From an uncultured Clostridia bacterium (GTDB taxonomy: Bacteria > Bacillota > Clostridia > TANB77 > CAG-508), in NCBI GenBank assembly GCA_944386685.1, contig CALXCA010000007.1, positions 1 to 64,000 of the forward strand: 64,000 nt of DNA. The letters are read 5' to 3'. The translations under genes and the position numbers were made by a program. Within the stretch, counting starts at the first letter, position 1, and each line of letters opens with the position of its first letter. Under the pieces are notes generated by a model. The model had not been told where the DNA came from and made no database searches. It worked only from the letters and a program-made list of their open reading frames with translations. This document shows, piece by piece, positions 16,863-27,926 of the stretch.

Positions 16863-16994
16863 AAACTAAAAAATATGTAAATTGAACTAAAACAAATTAA
16901 AGAAAATTAATGATTTTTTTATTGGTTCTAAAAAGCAAAAAATAAAAAACTATCATTTTAATAATATTGAAAATTTGAAAGGAATTAGCATTTA

Positions 16995-19703
16995 ATGAAA
17001 GAAAGTAAAATATTTAACAGAGTAAAAAATATATCAGTAATTGTTTTTATTTTATTATATATACTTATTACTTATATAACATTAAGGGGAGAATATTTAG
17101 AATGTGCTGAATTAGGACAACAATATATACAAAACTTTTGGACAAATTTAAAATTCAAATATTCAATTATGGGAATAAGTTTTGTACTAATAGCTATAGT
17201 TATGATATTTACAAATATGGGCATAAAAAAAGGGCTAAAACCTTTTTTTGAAAGTGAAAAAAAGAAAATGCCTAAATTGCCAAATAAATCTATAATTTTT
17301 ATAGTTTCTGTTATTGGAAGTATAATAATTTCAAATAAATTAGTTGAACAAATATTATTATTTACAAGCAATGTATCATTCCAAAAAGTAGATATAATAT
17401 TTGGACTAGATATATCATATTACATGTTTATAAAACCATTAATAGAAACAATAATTAATTATTGTTTAAGATTTATTATATTGTTAAGTGGCTATATGGC
17501 TGGATATTATATAATTGTTTTTAATTTGTTTTTTAATGGAATTGATAGAACAATGCTAAAAAATAGCAAATTAATAAAAAAATTATTAAGAAATGTAATA
17601 ATATGTGCAATATTAATTGGAATAAATACAATATTTAGTACACAAAACATTTTAACAGATACATTTTTAACAATTGGAGAAGATGTAGAACTTATAGGAG
17701 CAGGATTTATAGAATCAACAATAAAATTATGGGGATACATTATATTTGCAATTGTAATAGTTGTAGCAGTAATATTATCTGTAATATTTTTTAATAAAGA
17801 AAAAAATAAAAAAATTATGTACACATTATTAACAATTCCGGGATATTTGGTAGTTTTATTTTTTTGTATGTTAATAACAGATGCAATTTTTATACACCCA
17901 AGTGAATTTGATAAAGAAAAAAGATATATAGAAGAAAATATTAACTCAACCAAACTAGCATATGGAATAAATGCTGTAGAATCTAATGTAGATTATTCTA
18001 ATACAATAACAGAAAATGAAATAAATGAAAATAAAAATGTAATAAATAATATTCCAATAATAAGCCAAAATATGGTAAAACAAAGTTTAGAAGACTCACA
18101 AACAGAATCAGGATATTATACATTTAGAAATCTTACAACATCAATTATAGATAATCAAGGAGAAAAACAAATAGCATATATTGCTCCAAGAGAAATTGCA
18201 GAACAATCAATTTCTTATAATAATAAAACATATGAATTTACACATGGAATTGGTCAAATTCTAGTTTCTGCTACAGAAACAACAGAAGATGGAAATATAC
18301 AATATATACAAAAAGATATTAATGAAAAACAAAGAATATATTATGGTCTTGAGACAAATTCAATAGTTGTAACAAACACAAAAAATAAATCTGAATATGA
18401 TTATACAGATAGTAATGGAAATGAACATACATATAACTATGAAGGAAATTCTGGAATTCAAGTTGGATTTTTAGATAGATTAATTTTAGCATTAACAAAT
18501 GGAGATATAAAACTAGCTTTTTCTACAACTGTAACAGATGAAAGTAAAATTTTAACAAACAGAAATGTTTTAGAAAGAGCAAAAACAGCACTTCCATATT
18601 TATTATATGATGAAAATCCATATACAGTAGTAAAAGATGACCAAATTTATTGGGTAATAGATGGTTATACAATATCAAATAAATATCCATATTCATCTTA
18701 TACTTCAATTGAAAATAATAATATAAAACAAGAAATAAATTATATAAGAAATTCTGCAAAAGTTATAATAAATGCTTATAATGGAGAAATGAAATTTTAT
18801 ATAACAGATGAAAATGACCCAATAATTTCTGCATATAAGAAAATTTATCCAGCAATGTTTGAAACAGAAGAAATAGCAAAAGAAATTCAAGAACAATTAA
18901 AATATCCAGAATTATTATATAAAGTACAATCAGAAATGTTAAATGTTTATCACAATGTTAAAGAAGATGTATTATATAGAAATAGTGATGTATGGCAATT
19001 AGCAAAATATGGAAACACATCAAAAAATACAACTTCTGCAATCTTAGAACCATATTATACAATGTTAAAAACTCCAGATGGTGAAGAAGAATTTGGACTT
19101 GTTCAAATGTATACACAAAGCAATAAATCCAATATAATTGCATATTTAGTTGGAACATGTGATGGAATAAATAATGAATTAAAAATATATAAATTTTCAC
19201 CAGATAATAATATATTAGGACCAATACAATTAGACAATTTAATTGAACAAGATGCTACAATTTCTGCAGAATTAGAACAATTAAATATAACAGGTATAAA
19301 AATAACAAAAGAAATGAAAATAATTCCTGTAAATAATACTTTATTGTATGTAGAAACAATATATCAAACAAGAACAAATGATGCAAATAAACCAATGACA
19401 TTAGAAAAAGTAATAGTAGCATCAGGAACTAAGGTTGCAATAGGTGATAATTTAAATAATGCAATAAATAATTTACTTTCACAATCTGCTGTAAATTTGG
19501 AAATAGACAATACAGAAGATATTGAAGGAATAATAGATGCAATTATAAAAGCAAATAAAAACTTAACAGACTCAAATAATAGAAATGACTGGGAAATGAT
19601 GGGATCTGATATAAACGCTTTACAAGAACTAATTGATGAATTAGAAAAGATGATGAAAGAAAATAAAACTCAAGAAACAGTAACACAATCAACAGGAAAT
19701 TAA
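16995..19703 (+). CDS. UPF0182 family membrane protein
   Basis: A 902-aa protein with about seven N-terminal membrane helices (residues 10-305) followed by a large extracytoplasmic domain. Family landmarks are HPSEFDKEKRYIEENI, TKLAYGI, EFTHGIGQILVSA and GFLDRLILAL. UPF0182 (COG1615) proteins are widespread in Firmicutes and Actinobacteria; their function is unknown. The acidic C-terminal tail ends in a short coiled segment (LQELIDELEKMMKENK). It lies between ftsY and pth with about 100 bp on each side. Confidence 0.88.
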   Translation: MKESKIFNRVKNISVIVFILLYILITYITLRGEYLECAELGQQYIQNFWTNLKFKYSIMGISFVLIAIVMIFTNMGIKKGLKPFFESEKKKMPKLPNKSIIFIVSVIGSIIISNKLVEQILLFTSNVSFQKVDIIFGLDISYYMFIKPLIETIINYCLRFIILLSGYMAGYYIIVFNLFFNGIDRTMLKNSKLIKKLLRNVIICAILIGINTIFSTQNILTDTFLTIGEDVELIGAGFIESTIKLWGYIIFAIVIVVAVILSVIFFNKEKNKKIMYTLLTIPGYLVVLFFCMLITDAIFIHPSEFDKEKRYIEENINSTKLAYGINAVESNVDYSNTITENEINENKNVINNIPIISQNMVKQSLEDSQTESGYYTFRNLTTSIIDNQGEKQIAYIAPREIAEQSISYNNKTYEFTHGIGQILVSATETTEDGNIQYIQKDINEKQRIYYGLETNSIVVTNTKNKSEYDYTDSNGNEHTYNYEGNSGIQVGFLDRLILALTNGDIKLAFSTTVTDESKILTNRNVLERAKTALPYLLYDENPYTVVKDDQIYWVIDGYTISNKYPYSSYTSIENNNIKQEINYIRNSAKVIINAYNGEMKFYITDENDPIISAYKKIYPAMFETEEIAKEIQEQLKYPELLYKVQSEMLNVYHNVKEDVLYRNSDVWQLAKYGNTSKNTTSAILEPYYTMLKTPDGEEEFGLVQMYTQSNKSNIIAYLVGTCDGINNELKIYKFSPDNNILGPIQLDNLIEQDATISAELEQLNITGIKITKEMKIIPVNNTLLYVETIYQTRTNDANKPMTLEKVIVASGTKVAIGDNLNNAINNLLSQSAVNLEIDNTEDIEGIIDAIIKANKNLTDSNNRNDWEMMGSDINALQELIDELEKMMKENKTQETVTQSTGN

Positions 19704-19796
19704 AGTTTAGAAACCTTTCACTTTCTAATTTTAAAAATGCTTGAAAAAAATATTAAATTATAGTAAAATAAAGTACGTGAAAGAAGAGAGGAAAAT

Positions 19797-20354
19797 ATGT
19801 ATTTAATAGTAGGTTTAGGTAACCCTGAGGAAGAATATAGTAAAACAAGACACAATATGGGATTTAATACAATAAATAAATTAGCAGAAAAATATAATAT
19901 AGAAGTTAAGCAAAAAAAATTTCAAGCATTATATGGTTCTGGAATAATAAATAACGAAAAAGTTATACTATTAAAACCACAAACATATATGAATTTAAGT
20001 GGAAACAGTGTAAAAGAAGTAATAGATTTTTATAAAATAGACTTAAAAAATTTAATAGTTATTTATGATGATATGGACATAGAGCCAGGAAAAATAAAAA
20101 TAAGAAAAAAAGGCAGTGCAGGTGGACATAATGGAATGAAAAGTATAATTCAGCAAATAGGAACAGGAAATTTTGGAAGAATAAGAATTGGTATTGGAAG
20201 ACCTGCACATAAAGGTGACGAAATAAATTATGTTATAGGAGCAATTCCAGAAGACGAAGTTTTAAAACTCGAAGATGGCACAGAAAAAGCAAAAGAAGCT
20301 GTTGTAGATTTAATAAAAAATGGAATTGATGATGCAATGAATAAATACAATTAA
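19797..20354 (+). CDS. pth: Peptidyl-tRNA hydrolase
   Basis: Cytosolic esterase that releases tRNA from dropped-off peptidyl-tRNA. 185 aa, the standard size. Visible motifs: GLGNPEEEYSKTRHNMGF with the catalytic His near residue 20, KPQTYMNLSG, YDDMDIEPG with the catalytic Asp, and KGSAGGHNGMKSI. The ATG follows GAGAGG. Confidence 0.97.
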   Translation: MYLIVGLGNPEEEYSKTRHNMGFNTINKLAEKYNIEVKQKKFQALYGSGIINNEKVILLKPQTYMNLSGNSVKEVIDFYKIDLKNLIVIYDDMDIEPGKIKIRKKGSAGGHNGMKSIIQQIGTGNFGRIRIGIGRPAHKGDEINYVIGAIPEDEVLKLEDGTEKAKEAVVDLIKNGIDDAMNKYN

Positions 20355-20445
20355 TAACTTATATAGAGATAAAATTTATAAATAATTAATTATTAAAAAA
20401 AGATTTTATAAATAATTAATTGCAAAAAGTGAGAGGAAATGCAAA

Positions 20446-21630
20446 ATGATAGATATTTTAATAGATAAAAAACAAGATAATAAAATAATAGCTGTAATAG
20501 AAAATGGAAAATTAATAGAAATTTATGAAGATAATTTTAACAGTAAGCATAAAAGAAACGAAGGAAATATTTATGCAGGAATTATTAAAGACATTATTCC
20601 TGGAATGCAAGCAGCTTTTATTGATATAGGAACAGAAAAAAATAGTTTTATACATGTAAAAGATGTAATTCCACAAGTAGATGAAAAAATACAAGAAATA
20701 AAAGAACCAAAAATTAAAGATGTAGTAAAATTAAACCAAAAATTACTTGTACAAGTTCAAAAAGATAGTAATGACAAAAAAGGTGCAAGAACTACAACAC
20801 ATATAAAACTAACTGGAAAATATATAATATTATTACCACAAACAACAATAGTAACAATTTCTCAAAAAATAGAAAATGAAGCAGAAAGACAAAGGCTTTT
20901 AAATATAGTTAAAAATAATTTGCCACAAAATACAGGATGTATTATTAGAACATCAGCAGAAAAAGAAAAAGAAGAAGTTTTAATAAATGAAATAAAAAAT
21001 CTAAACAAACAATGGGAAGAAATATATAATAAATTTAAGAAAATAAACAATCAATCTCAATTATTATATAGTAGCCCAAATATAGTAGAAAAAATTATTA
21101 TAGATTTACCAAATGAAAAAATAAATTCAATAATTACAAACAATAAAAAAGACTTTGAAGAAATAAAAGAAGTAATTAATAAAAGGAATGCACAAAATAT
21201 AAAAATTAATTTTGAAGAAAAAGAAAACTTAATAAAAAAATATGACTTAGAAAGTCAAATTGAAAAAACAAAACAAAGAAAAGTTTGGCTTAATTGTGGA
21301 GGCTTTATTACAATAGACTATACAGAAGCATTAGTTGCAATTGATGTTAATTCTGGAAAATATACAGGGAAAACAAGCTTAGAAGATACAATTTATAAGG
21401 TAAATTATGAAGCAACAATAGAAATAGCAAAACAATTAAGATTAAGAGATATTGGTGGAATAATAATTATTGATTATATAGATATGAAAACACAAGAAAA
21501 TAAAGAAAAAATAGAAAATTTATTAAAAGAAGTACTAAAACAAGATAGAGCAAAAACACAAGTAGAAGGATTTACAAAATTAAATTTAATGGAATTAACA
21601 AGAAAACATATTTGTGCACATAACAGCTAG
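20446..21630 (+). CDS. rng: Ribonuclease E/G family protein
   Basis: Endoribonuclease for rRNA and mRNA processing. 394 aa with an N-terminal S1-type RNA-binding domain (about residues 36-120, GIIKDIIPGMQAAFIDIG), the 5'-sensor/RNase H-like part, and the DNase I-like catalytic part with AIDVNSGK and IIIDYIDM carrying the metal-binding aspartates. It lacks the zinc-link and most of the C-terminal small domain seen in longer RNase G, ending soon after LMELTRK. Ribosome-binding site GAGAGGAAATG. Confidence 0.88.
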   Translation: MIDILIDKKQDNKIIAVIENGKLIEIYEDNFNSKHKRNEGNIYAGIIKDIIPGMQAAFIDIGTEKNSFIHVKDVIPQVDEKIQEIKEPKIKDVVKLNQKLLVQVQKDSNDKKGARTTTHIKLTGKYIILLPQTTIVTISQKIENEAERQRLLNIVKNNLPQNTGCIIRTSAEKEKEEVLINEIKNLNKQWEEIYNKFKKINNQSQLLYSSPNIVEKIIIDLPNEKINSIITNNKKDFEEIKEVINKRNAQNIKINFEEKENLIKKYDLESQIEKTKQRKVWLNCGGFITIDYTEALVAIDVNSGKYTGKTSLEDTIYKVNYEATIEIAKQLRLRDIGGIIIIDYIDMKTQENKEKIENLLKEVLKQDRAKTQVEGFTKLNLMELTRKHICAHNS

Positions 21631-21755
21631 AAAGTTTATAAACTAAATAAAAAAATAAGAATATTTATATAATTTAGAGAAAATATTATTTTGTTTAAAC
21701 ATAAAATTATATTTTGATATAAAGTTAAATTAAAAATTGAAAGGATGTAACAAAA

Positions 21756-23117
21756 TTGAAAGTTGGGTTTGTATCACTTGGATGTAGCAAAAATTTAGTA
21801 GATACAGAAATTGTAATAGGACATTTCAAAAAACATAATTTTGAGATTGTAAATAATCCAGAAATAGCAGACATAATTTTAATAAATACATGTGGATTTA
21901 TAGAAAGTGCAAAAGAGGAAGCAATTAATACTATACTAGAAATGGCAGAATATAAAAAGCAAAAATGTAAATATTTAATAGTAATAGGATGTTTAGTACA
22001 AAGATATTATGATGAACTTTTAAAATCTCTTCCAGAAGTGGATTTATTTATAAAAATAGATGAATATGAAAGCTTATGGACAAAAATAGAAGATTTAATA
22101 AATAAAAATAAAGCAGAAAAAAGTGTTACAAAACCAATGAAAAAAGTATCAGAAATAAAACAATTAAAACTACCAGAATTTAATGAGTTTTACGAAAGAG
22201 TTCTTACATCAGGAAATAATTATGCATATCTAAAAATAGGAGAAGGATGTAGCAATATGTGTACATATTGTGCAATTCCATATATAAGAGGCAAATTTAT
22301 AAGCAGAAAAATGGAAGAAATTTTAGAAGAAGCAAACATGTTAGCACAAAAAGGAATAAAAGAATTAATTGTAATAGCACAAGATACAACAAAATATGGA
22401 ATAGACATATATGGAGAACCTAAACTTGCAGAACTTTTAGAAAAACTTGCACAAATTCCTCAAATTAAATGGATAAGATTTTTATATTCCTATCCAGAAG
22501 GAATAACAGAAGAACTTATTCAAACAGTAAAAAACAATGATAAGATTTGCAAATATTTTGATATACCAATTCAACATATTTCTAATAAAATTTTAAAAAA
22601 GATGAACAGAAAAACAAATAAAGAACAAATACAAAATCTAATAAATAAAATAAGAAAAGAAATTCCAGAAGTAGTATTAAGAACAAGTTTAATTGTGGGT
22701 TTTCCAGGGGAAAAAGAAGATGATTTTAATGAACTAAAAGAATTTGTTAAAAAAGCAAAATTTGATAAATTAGGAACATTTATGTACTCAAAAGAAGATG
22801 GAACACCAGCTTCAAAGCTTCCAGAGCAAATTCATGGAAATACGAAAAAATCAAGATATAACCAAATTATGAAAATACAACAAAAAATATCTAATGAAAA
22901 ATTAAAAGAAAAAATAGGACAAGAAATAGAAGTTTTAATTGAAAATATTACATCTGACCACAAATATTTAATTGGAAGAACAAAACAAGATGTACCAGAA
23001 GAAGATGGAATTATTTATATAAAAAACAATAATCAAGAAAATATATTAAATACATTTAAAAATGCAAAAATTATTGATGTAAAAGACTATGATTTAATTG
23101 GAGAAATTATAAAATAA
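21756..23117 (+). CDS. rimO: Ribosomal protein S12 methylthiotransferase RimO
   Basis: Radical-SAM enzyme that methylthiolates an aspartate of ribosomal protein S12. 453 aa: UPF0004 domain with SLGCSKNLVDTE, NTCGFI and IGCLVQRY; the radical SAM cluster motif CSNMCTYC; and a C-terminal TRAM domain. SLGCSKNLVD is characteristic of RimO rather than MiaB or MtaB. The start is TTG at 21756, with GAAAGGATG upstream. Confidence 0.94.
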   Translation: MKVGFVSLGCSKNLVDTEIVIGHFKKHNFEIVNNPEIADIILINTCGFIESAKEEAINTILEMAEYKKQKCKYLIVIGCLVQRYYDELLKSLPEVDLFIKIDEYESLWTKIEDLINKNKAEKSVTKPMKKVSEIKQLKLPEFNEFYERVLTSGNNYAYLKIGEGCSNMCTYCAIPYIRGKFISRKMEEILEEANMLAQKGIKELIVIAQDTTKYGIDIYGEPKLAELLEKLAQIPQIKWIRFLYSYPEGITEELIQTVKNNDKICKYFDIPIQHISNKILKKMNRKTNKEQIQNLINKIRKEIPEVVLRTSLIVGFPGEKEDDFNELKEFVKKAKFDKLGTFMYSKEDGTPASKLPEQIHGNTKKSRYNQIMKIQQKISNEKLKEKIGQEIEVLIENITSDHKYLIGRTKQDVPEEDGIIYIKNNNQENILNTFKNAKIIDVKDYDLIGEIIK

Positions 23118-23244
23118 ATATACATTTATAATTTAATAAAAATGTTGGTTGAAAACTTAAATTTTGCAAGAACGAATTATAAAGAACAAATAAAAATATT
23201 TAATAATAATAACTTTCAATAAAAATATGGAAAGGAATTAAAAA

Positions 23245-24633
23245 ATGGATAAAAATGAGTTAAAAGAATTAATTGAAGTTGATGAAAGTGTAAGACAATC
23301 AATTACAGAAAAAGAAAAACAATTAGTTGAAACTAGATTTTATAAAGAATTTGTAATAAATACAGAAAAAGGTCCACTTGTATTAAATGATGTATATATA
23401 ACAGTAGAAAGAAACAAAGAAAATGATATGGAATACCATTTTAGATGGGTACAAGAAAATGAAGATGGAGAAGCAACATTAGAAGAAAAACTAATGATAG
23501 ACAAAGATGGAAAAGCTTTTTCTATAGAAGCTTTTGAAGATTTTTTACAAGACTTAACATTAGATGGAGAAATTTTATTTGAAGAAAATGATAAAGAAAA
23601 AGGTAGACTTGCAGGAATAACTAGAGATGATAAGAATCGTAATAAACCTGTAGAAGCCAAAACAGAGAAAAAACAAGAACAAAGCAAAGAAGAAGAAGAA
23701 AAGAAAGTTGATGAAGATTTAAAGAAACAAGGAAAAGATTTAAAACTTACTAATTTTAGAAAAATTACAGACAAACACTTAGAAGAAAGAATGCCAGAAG
23801 TATTTAATAATTCAATAGAATATGCAATGGCATATTCAGAAGCACTAGGAAGTTTTGTAATTTTACAAAAATCTTATCAAATTGGAGAAGATGGAAAATT
23901 AAATGAAATTTGGGAACAAAATGAAAATGTACAAACAGCTGGAACAAATTTTAAACCAATAATAAGTGTTAATGAAAATGGAGATAGAGTAGAACAAAAG
24001 GTACCACTAGCTTTATTAAGAACAAGTGAAGATAATAAAGAAATTGCAGTAACATTAAATGCAAAAGATTATGGAGAACTAGATATAGAAACAGTAGATG
24101 TTATGCCATGTGGAAATGATACTATTCATGAAAAGAAAAGAGTAGCAAGACCAGTAGGAATGCAAGGGGAGGGAAATCTTCAAGGAGATGGAGTAGAATC
24201 TTTAAAACAAAGATATGATTTTGATTATGATTCTGGAAAAGATCAAAACGGAACACCAAATAAGGCACATGCCATTGCACATGGTGCAACAGAATTAATG
24301 GAAGAAGGCGGAGGAAGAGAAAATGGTGTAATAGCAGATGAAGATACAGAAATTCCAGGAACAAGTTTAACATATGGAGATTTAGCTAAATTTACAGGAG
24401 TAACAATTCAAGAATTAGTAGAACATGAGGGAGAAGCAGAAGTATCTATAATGGATAGAGCACAAGAAATAGAAGAAAAAATAAAAGAAGCAGCAGAAGA
24501 AAATAAAATGACAGTTGAAGGATACAAAAAAGAGCTAAAAAAAGCACCAGGAAAAAATATAGAAGAAAAAATAAAAAATGCAAATGAAGCAATTTTAGGA
24601 CAATATATGGGATCATCAGGAAGAGGTAGATAA
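23245..24633 (+). CDS. Hypothetical acidic, probably cytoplasmic protein
   Basis: A 462-aa protein with no recognised domain, signal peptide or membrane segment. Residues 1-120 look folded (FVINTEKGPLVLNDVYITVE, FRWVQENEDGEA). Residues about 128-170 are a charged Lys/Glu linker. The middle has beta-rich character (LGSFVILQKSYQIGEDGK). The C-terminal part contains a Gly-rich acidic stretch (ELMEEGGGRENGV), a predicted helical pair and the tail GSSGRGR. Function unknown. Confidence 0.7.
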   Translation: MDKNELKELIEVDESVRQSITEKEKQLVETRFYKEFVINTEKGPLVLNDVYITVERNKENDMEYHFRWVQENEDGEATLEEKLMIDKDGKAFSIEAFEDFLQDLTLDGEILFEENDKEKGRLAGITRDDKNRNKPVEAKTEKKQEQSKEEEEKKVDEDLKKQGKDLKLTNFRKITDKHLEERMPEVFNNSIEYAMAYSEALGSFVILQKSYQIGEDGKLNEIWEQNENVQTAGTNFKPIISVNENGDRVEQKVPLALLRTSEDNKEIAVTLNAKDYGELDIETVDVMPCGNDTIHEKKRVARPVGMQGEGNLQGDGVESLKQRYDFDYDSGKDQNGTPNKAHAIAHGATELMEEGGGRENGVIADEDTEIPGTSLTYGDLAKFTGVTIQELVEHEGEAEVSIMDRAQEIEEKIKEAAEENKMTVEGYKKELKKAPGKNIEEKIKNANEAILGQYMGSSGRGR

Positions 24634-24663
24634 AAATTTTAATAAAAGAGGAATGATGAAATT

Positions 24664-25882
24664 ATGCTAATAGAAACACTAATATTTACAATATCGGCAT
24701 TTGCATTATTTGTATATACTTTTTATAGATTAATAAAAGAAAATGATACAACATATGTTCCAGTACTGGCAATAAGTGCTTTACGGAATTGGTATAAAAT
24801 TTGTCTCATTTTATAATAATTCTACTCAAATAAATGTTTTTATAGAGATAATAGTATGTTTTCTATCTATAGTTATTCCAATTGCTATGATTTTACTAAA
24901 AAAAGCAACTGGAAATGTAAAAGAATTGTTAACAATTAATTTAGTAAGATTTTATCTAATGATTGGAAATACAAAACTTGCAAAAAAACTATTAATAGAT
25001 TTGGTTACAAGAAATCCAGAAAGTTATAATGGACATAAAATGTTAGCAATGATATACGAAAAAGAAGGCGGACAAAGAAAAGCTGTTGATGAATATGCAA
25101 GAGCAATAGAAATTCAACCTAAAGACTATGAAACATATTTAAAAGTTGCAACATTGTTAACAGATTTAGACAAAAAAGATGAGGCAATAGAAACACTTGC
25201 AAATTTATTAAACAAAAAACCAGATTATCCAGAAGCAACAATTGCTTTAGGAGATTTGCTTATAGAAAAACAAGATTTTAAAGAAGCTGCAAATATTTAT
25301 AATGAAGCATTAAAATACAATCCAACAAGTTTTGATTTAAACTATAATTTGGGAATTGTATATACAATGTTAAACGACTTTTCAAATGCAAAATTATATT
25401 ATGAAAAATCAGCACAATTAAATTCGATGGTTTATAATACAAAATATAGTCTTGCAGAAATTGCTATAATGTATAAAGAATTAGAAGAAGCGGAAAAATA
25501 TTTATGGGAAATAGTAGATGACGAGGAATTAGGACCAGATGCTTATTTAGAATTAGCTAAAATATATTTAATAAAAAATGACAAAGAAAAAGCAATTCAA
25601 TATGCAAATGTTGCAATACAAGAAGATCCAAAAAGAATTGTAGAAAAAATAAAAAAAGATGTAAATTTTGCAATTATAATTGCAAAATTATCAATACCAT
25701 TTAATTTGGATGTAGAAGAAGAAAAAGAATCTAAATTATCTAAAAAGGAACAAATGGCAAAAGAACATTTAGAAGAAACTGTCGAAATAACAAAAAAAAT
25801 AGGCTATGCAGATTTTAAAGTAGAAAAAAATAATGTAAAAGAAATAAAACAAAAAAATATTGAAAAAGAAAGAGAAAACTAA
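24664..25882 (+). CDS. TPR-repeat membrane protein, interrupted by TTACGGA (+1)
   Basis: The ATG at 24664 (after AAAGAGGAATG) starts a frame with a membrane helix (MLIETLIFTISAFALFVYTF) that closes at 24814. Dropping one base at TTA-C-GGA (24781-24787) joins it to the +1 frame: AISAL + GIGIKFVSFY, a second and third helix, then about seven TPR-like repeats (YNGHKMLAMIYEKEG, PEATIALGDLLIEK). The C-terminus is basic. The product would be about 405 aa, perhaps a membrane-bound scaffold. Without a shift only a GTG at 24776 could start the long frame, and it has no ribosome-binding site. Confidence 0.75.
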
Positions 25883-26092
25883 TTCATAAAATTTCTTAAA
25901 ATAAATATACTATAATATAAAACAGTAAAGAATTAATATATAAATTTTTAAGTATTTAACTTTAATAATAAAAAAATTTTAATATATACTAAAAAATATA
26001 TAATATTAATAAAAATATAATTTACTATTCACACTAAGAAAAAATATTAGTAAAAGAATATATAAAAATAGTATATAATTTTAGGAGGTTTT

Positions 26093-26968
26093 ATGAAAAA
26101 TAAAATAGCAATAATAGGTGGAGACTTAAGAATTGCCAAATTAGCAACAATGCTTGCAAAAGATAATAATGAAATATATGTATATGGTTTAGAAAAATCA
26201 GAAGATATAAAAGATGTAACAAATATTATAGAATGTTCAAATATAAAAAAAGCTATAGAAAATGTAGAAATTGTAATAGGTCCAATACCATTCTCAAGTA
26301 ATGGAACTACAATAAATATGCCATTTAGTGATAAAACTTTAACAATAAGAGAAATGATGCATAATATAAATGCAAAAGTTTTAATAGCAGGAAGCATTTC
26401 TCCAGAAATTTATGAGATGGCAAATGATGAATATATAGAAATTATAGACATTATGAAAAGAGAAGAACTAGCAGTATTAAATACAATTGCTACTGCAGAA
26501 GGAACTATACAAATAGCAATAGAAAACACAAACAGAAACTTGCATGGAAGTGAAGTCTTAATTCTAGGCTTTGGGAGAATAGGAAAAGTATTAGCTAGAA
26601 AATTAGCAGGATTATCAGTAAAAGTTACATGTGCAGCAAGAAAAGATGAAGATTTTGCATGGATAGAAGCATATGGACATAAAGCTACAAACATAAACCA
26701 TTTAGGAGAAAACTTAAAAAATTTTGATATAATAATTAATACTGTTCCACATATTGTTTTAAATGAACAAAAATTACAATATGTAAAAGATGATGTTTTA
26801 CTAATAGATTTAGCATCAAACCCAGGTGGAATTGATAAAAGAACAGTAAAAGATAGAAATTTAAAATTTGTATGGGCACTTTCATTACCAGGTAGAGTTG
26901 CACCAACCACATCTGCTGAATTTATAAAAAATACTATATATAATATATTAAAAGAAATATACAAATAA
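26093..26968 (+). CDS. dpaA: Dipicolinate synthase subunit A
   Basis: Rossmann-fold subunit of dipicolinate synthase, which makes dipicolinic acid (the spore-core Ca2+ chelator) in the mother cell. 291 aa with an N-terminal fold beginning IAIIGGDLRIAKLA, then a nucleotide-binding site ILGFGRIGKVLARKLAGL, NTVPHIVL and DLASNPGGID near the end. In Bacillus it is followed by spoVFB/dpaB; here the next gene is uppP, so subunit B must be elsewhere or absent. Strong AGGAGG site. Confidence 0.9.
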   Translation: MKNKIAIIGGDLRIAKLATMLAKDNNEIYVYGLEKSEDIKDVTNIIECSNIKKAIENVEIVIGPIPFSSNGTTINMPFSDKTLTIREMMHNINAKVLIAGSISPEIYEMANDEYIEIIDIMKREELAVLNTIATAEGTIQIAIENTNRNLHGSEVLILGFGRIGKVLARKLAGLSVKVTCAARKDEDFAWIEAYGHKATNINHLGENLKNFDIIINTVPHIVLNEQKLQYVKDDVLLIDLASNPGGIDKRTVKDRNLKFVWALSLPGRVAPTTSAEFIKNTIYNILKEIYK

Positions 26969-27053
26969 AAATTATAAAAATACGATTATCATTTATTTGA
27001 GATTTTCAACTTTTAGTAGAAAACTCAAATTGATAGAAAAGGAAGGAAAAAAT

Positions 27054-27860
27054 ATGGAAATATATCAAGCAATTATTTTAGGAATTGTACAAGGGTTGAC
27101 AGAATTATTACCAATATCAAGTTCAGCACATTTAAATTTAATACCAATAATATTTAACTGGAATGTACCAGAAAGTTTTGATGTAGCATTACATTTTGGA
27201 ACATTACTTGCAATAGGAATATTTTTCTTTAAAGATTGGATTGAACTAATAATAGGAGGATTTAAAAAAGTCTTTAAAAAAGAAGATTCTACACAAGGTA
27301 GAATGTTCTGGTACATAGTTGCAGCAACAATTCCAGGTGGTATAATAGGTTTTATATTAGATAAATATGCTGAAGATTTTTTAACAAAACCATTAATAAT
27401 AGCCATAGCATTAATTGTAATGGGAATAATTTTATATTTAGTTGACAAAAATGCAAAATCAGAAACAGAATATGAGAATATGACATTTAAGCAAACATTT
27501 TTAATAGGATTATCTCAAGCGCTAGCTTTTATACCAGGAGTTTCACGTTCAGGAATTACAATGACAACAGGAAGACTAATGGGAGTAAAAAGAGAATCTA
27601 CAGCAAAATATTCATTTATGTTATCAGCACCAATAGTTTTAGCTGCCACAGTATTTAAATTAGGAGATTTTATAGAATATTTTACAATTGCAAGTACAAC
27701 AGGAATAATTGCATTTATACTAGGTGTGTTAGTAAGTTTTGTAGTAGGAATAATTGTAATAAAATTTTTACTAAATTATTTAAAAAAAGGAAGTTTCAAG
27801 ATATTTGCAATATATAGAGTAATAATAGGATTATTAGTAATTGCATGGTTAATCTTTTAA
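27054..27860 (+). CDS. uppP: Undecaprenyl-diphosphatase UppP/BacA
   Basis: Membrane enzyme that recycles undecaprenyl pyrophosphate to the monophosphate carrier for cell-wall synthesis and confers bacitracin resistance. 268 aa, many helices, with family motifs GLTELLPISSSAHL and PGVSRSGITM. The start at 27054 is preceded by AAGGAAGG; a longer in-frame start at 26997 adds a basic stretch with no homology and is rejected. Confidence 0.95.
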   Translation: MEIYQAIILGIVQGLTELLPISSSAHLNLIPIIFNWNVPESFDVALHFGTLLAIGIFFFKDWIELIIGGFKKVFKKEDSTQGRMFWYIVAATIPGGIIGFILDKYAEDFLTKPLIIAIALIVMGIILYLVDKNAKSETEYENMTFKQTFLIGLSQALAFIPGVSRSGITMTTGRLMGVKRESTAKYSFMLSAPIVLAATVFKLGDFIEYFTIASTTGIIAFILGVLVSFVVGIIVIKFLLNYLKKGSFKIFAIYRVIIGLLVIAWLIF

Positions 27861-27926
27861 ATTAAAAAAAAGGTTGATATTTTTTTAAAAATAAAGTAAA
27901 ATTTATACAGTAAAAGGAGGCTAAAT

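Noticed and set aside
24776-25882. TPR protein starting at GTG 24776
   Set aside because: There is no ribosome-binding site, and the preceding frame encodes a matching membrane helix joined by a +1 shift.
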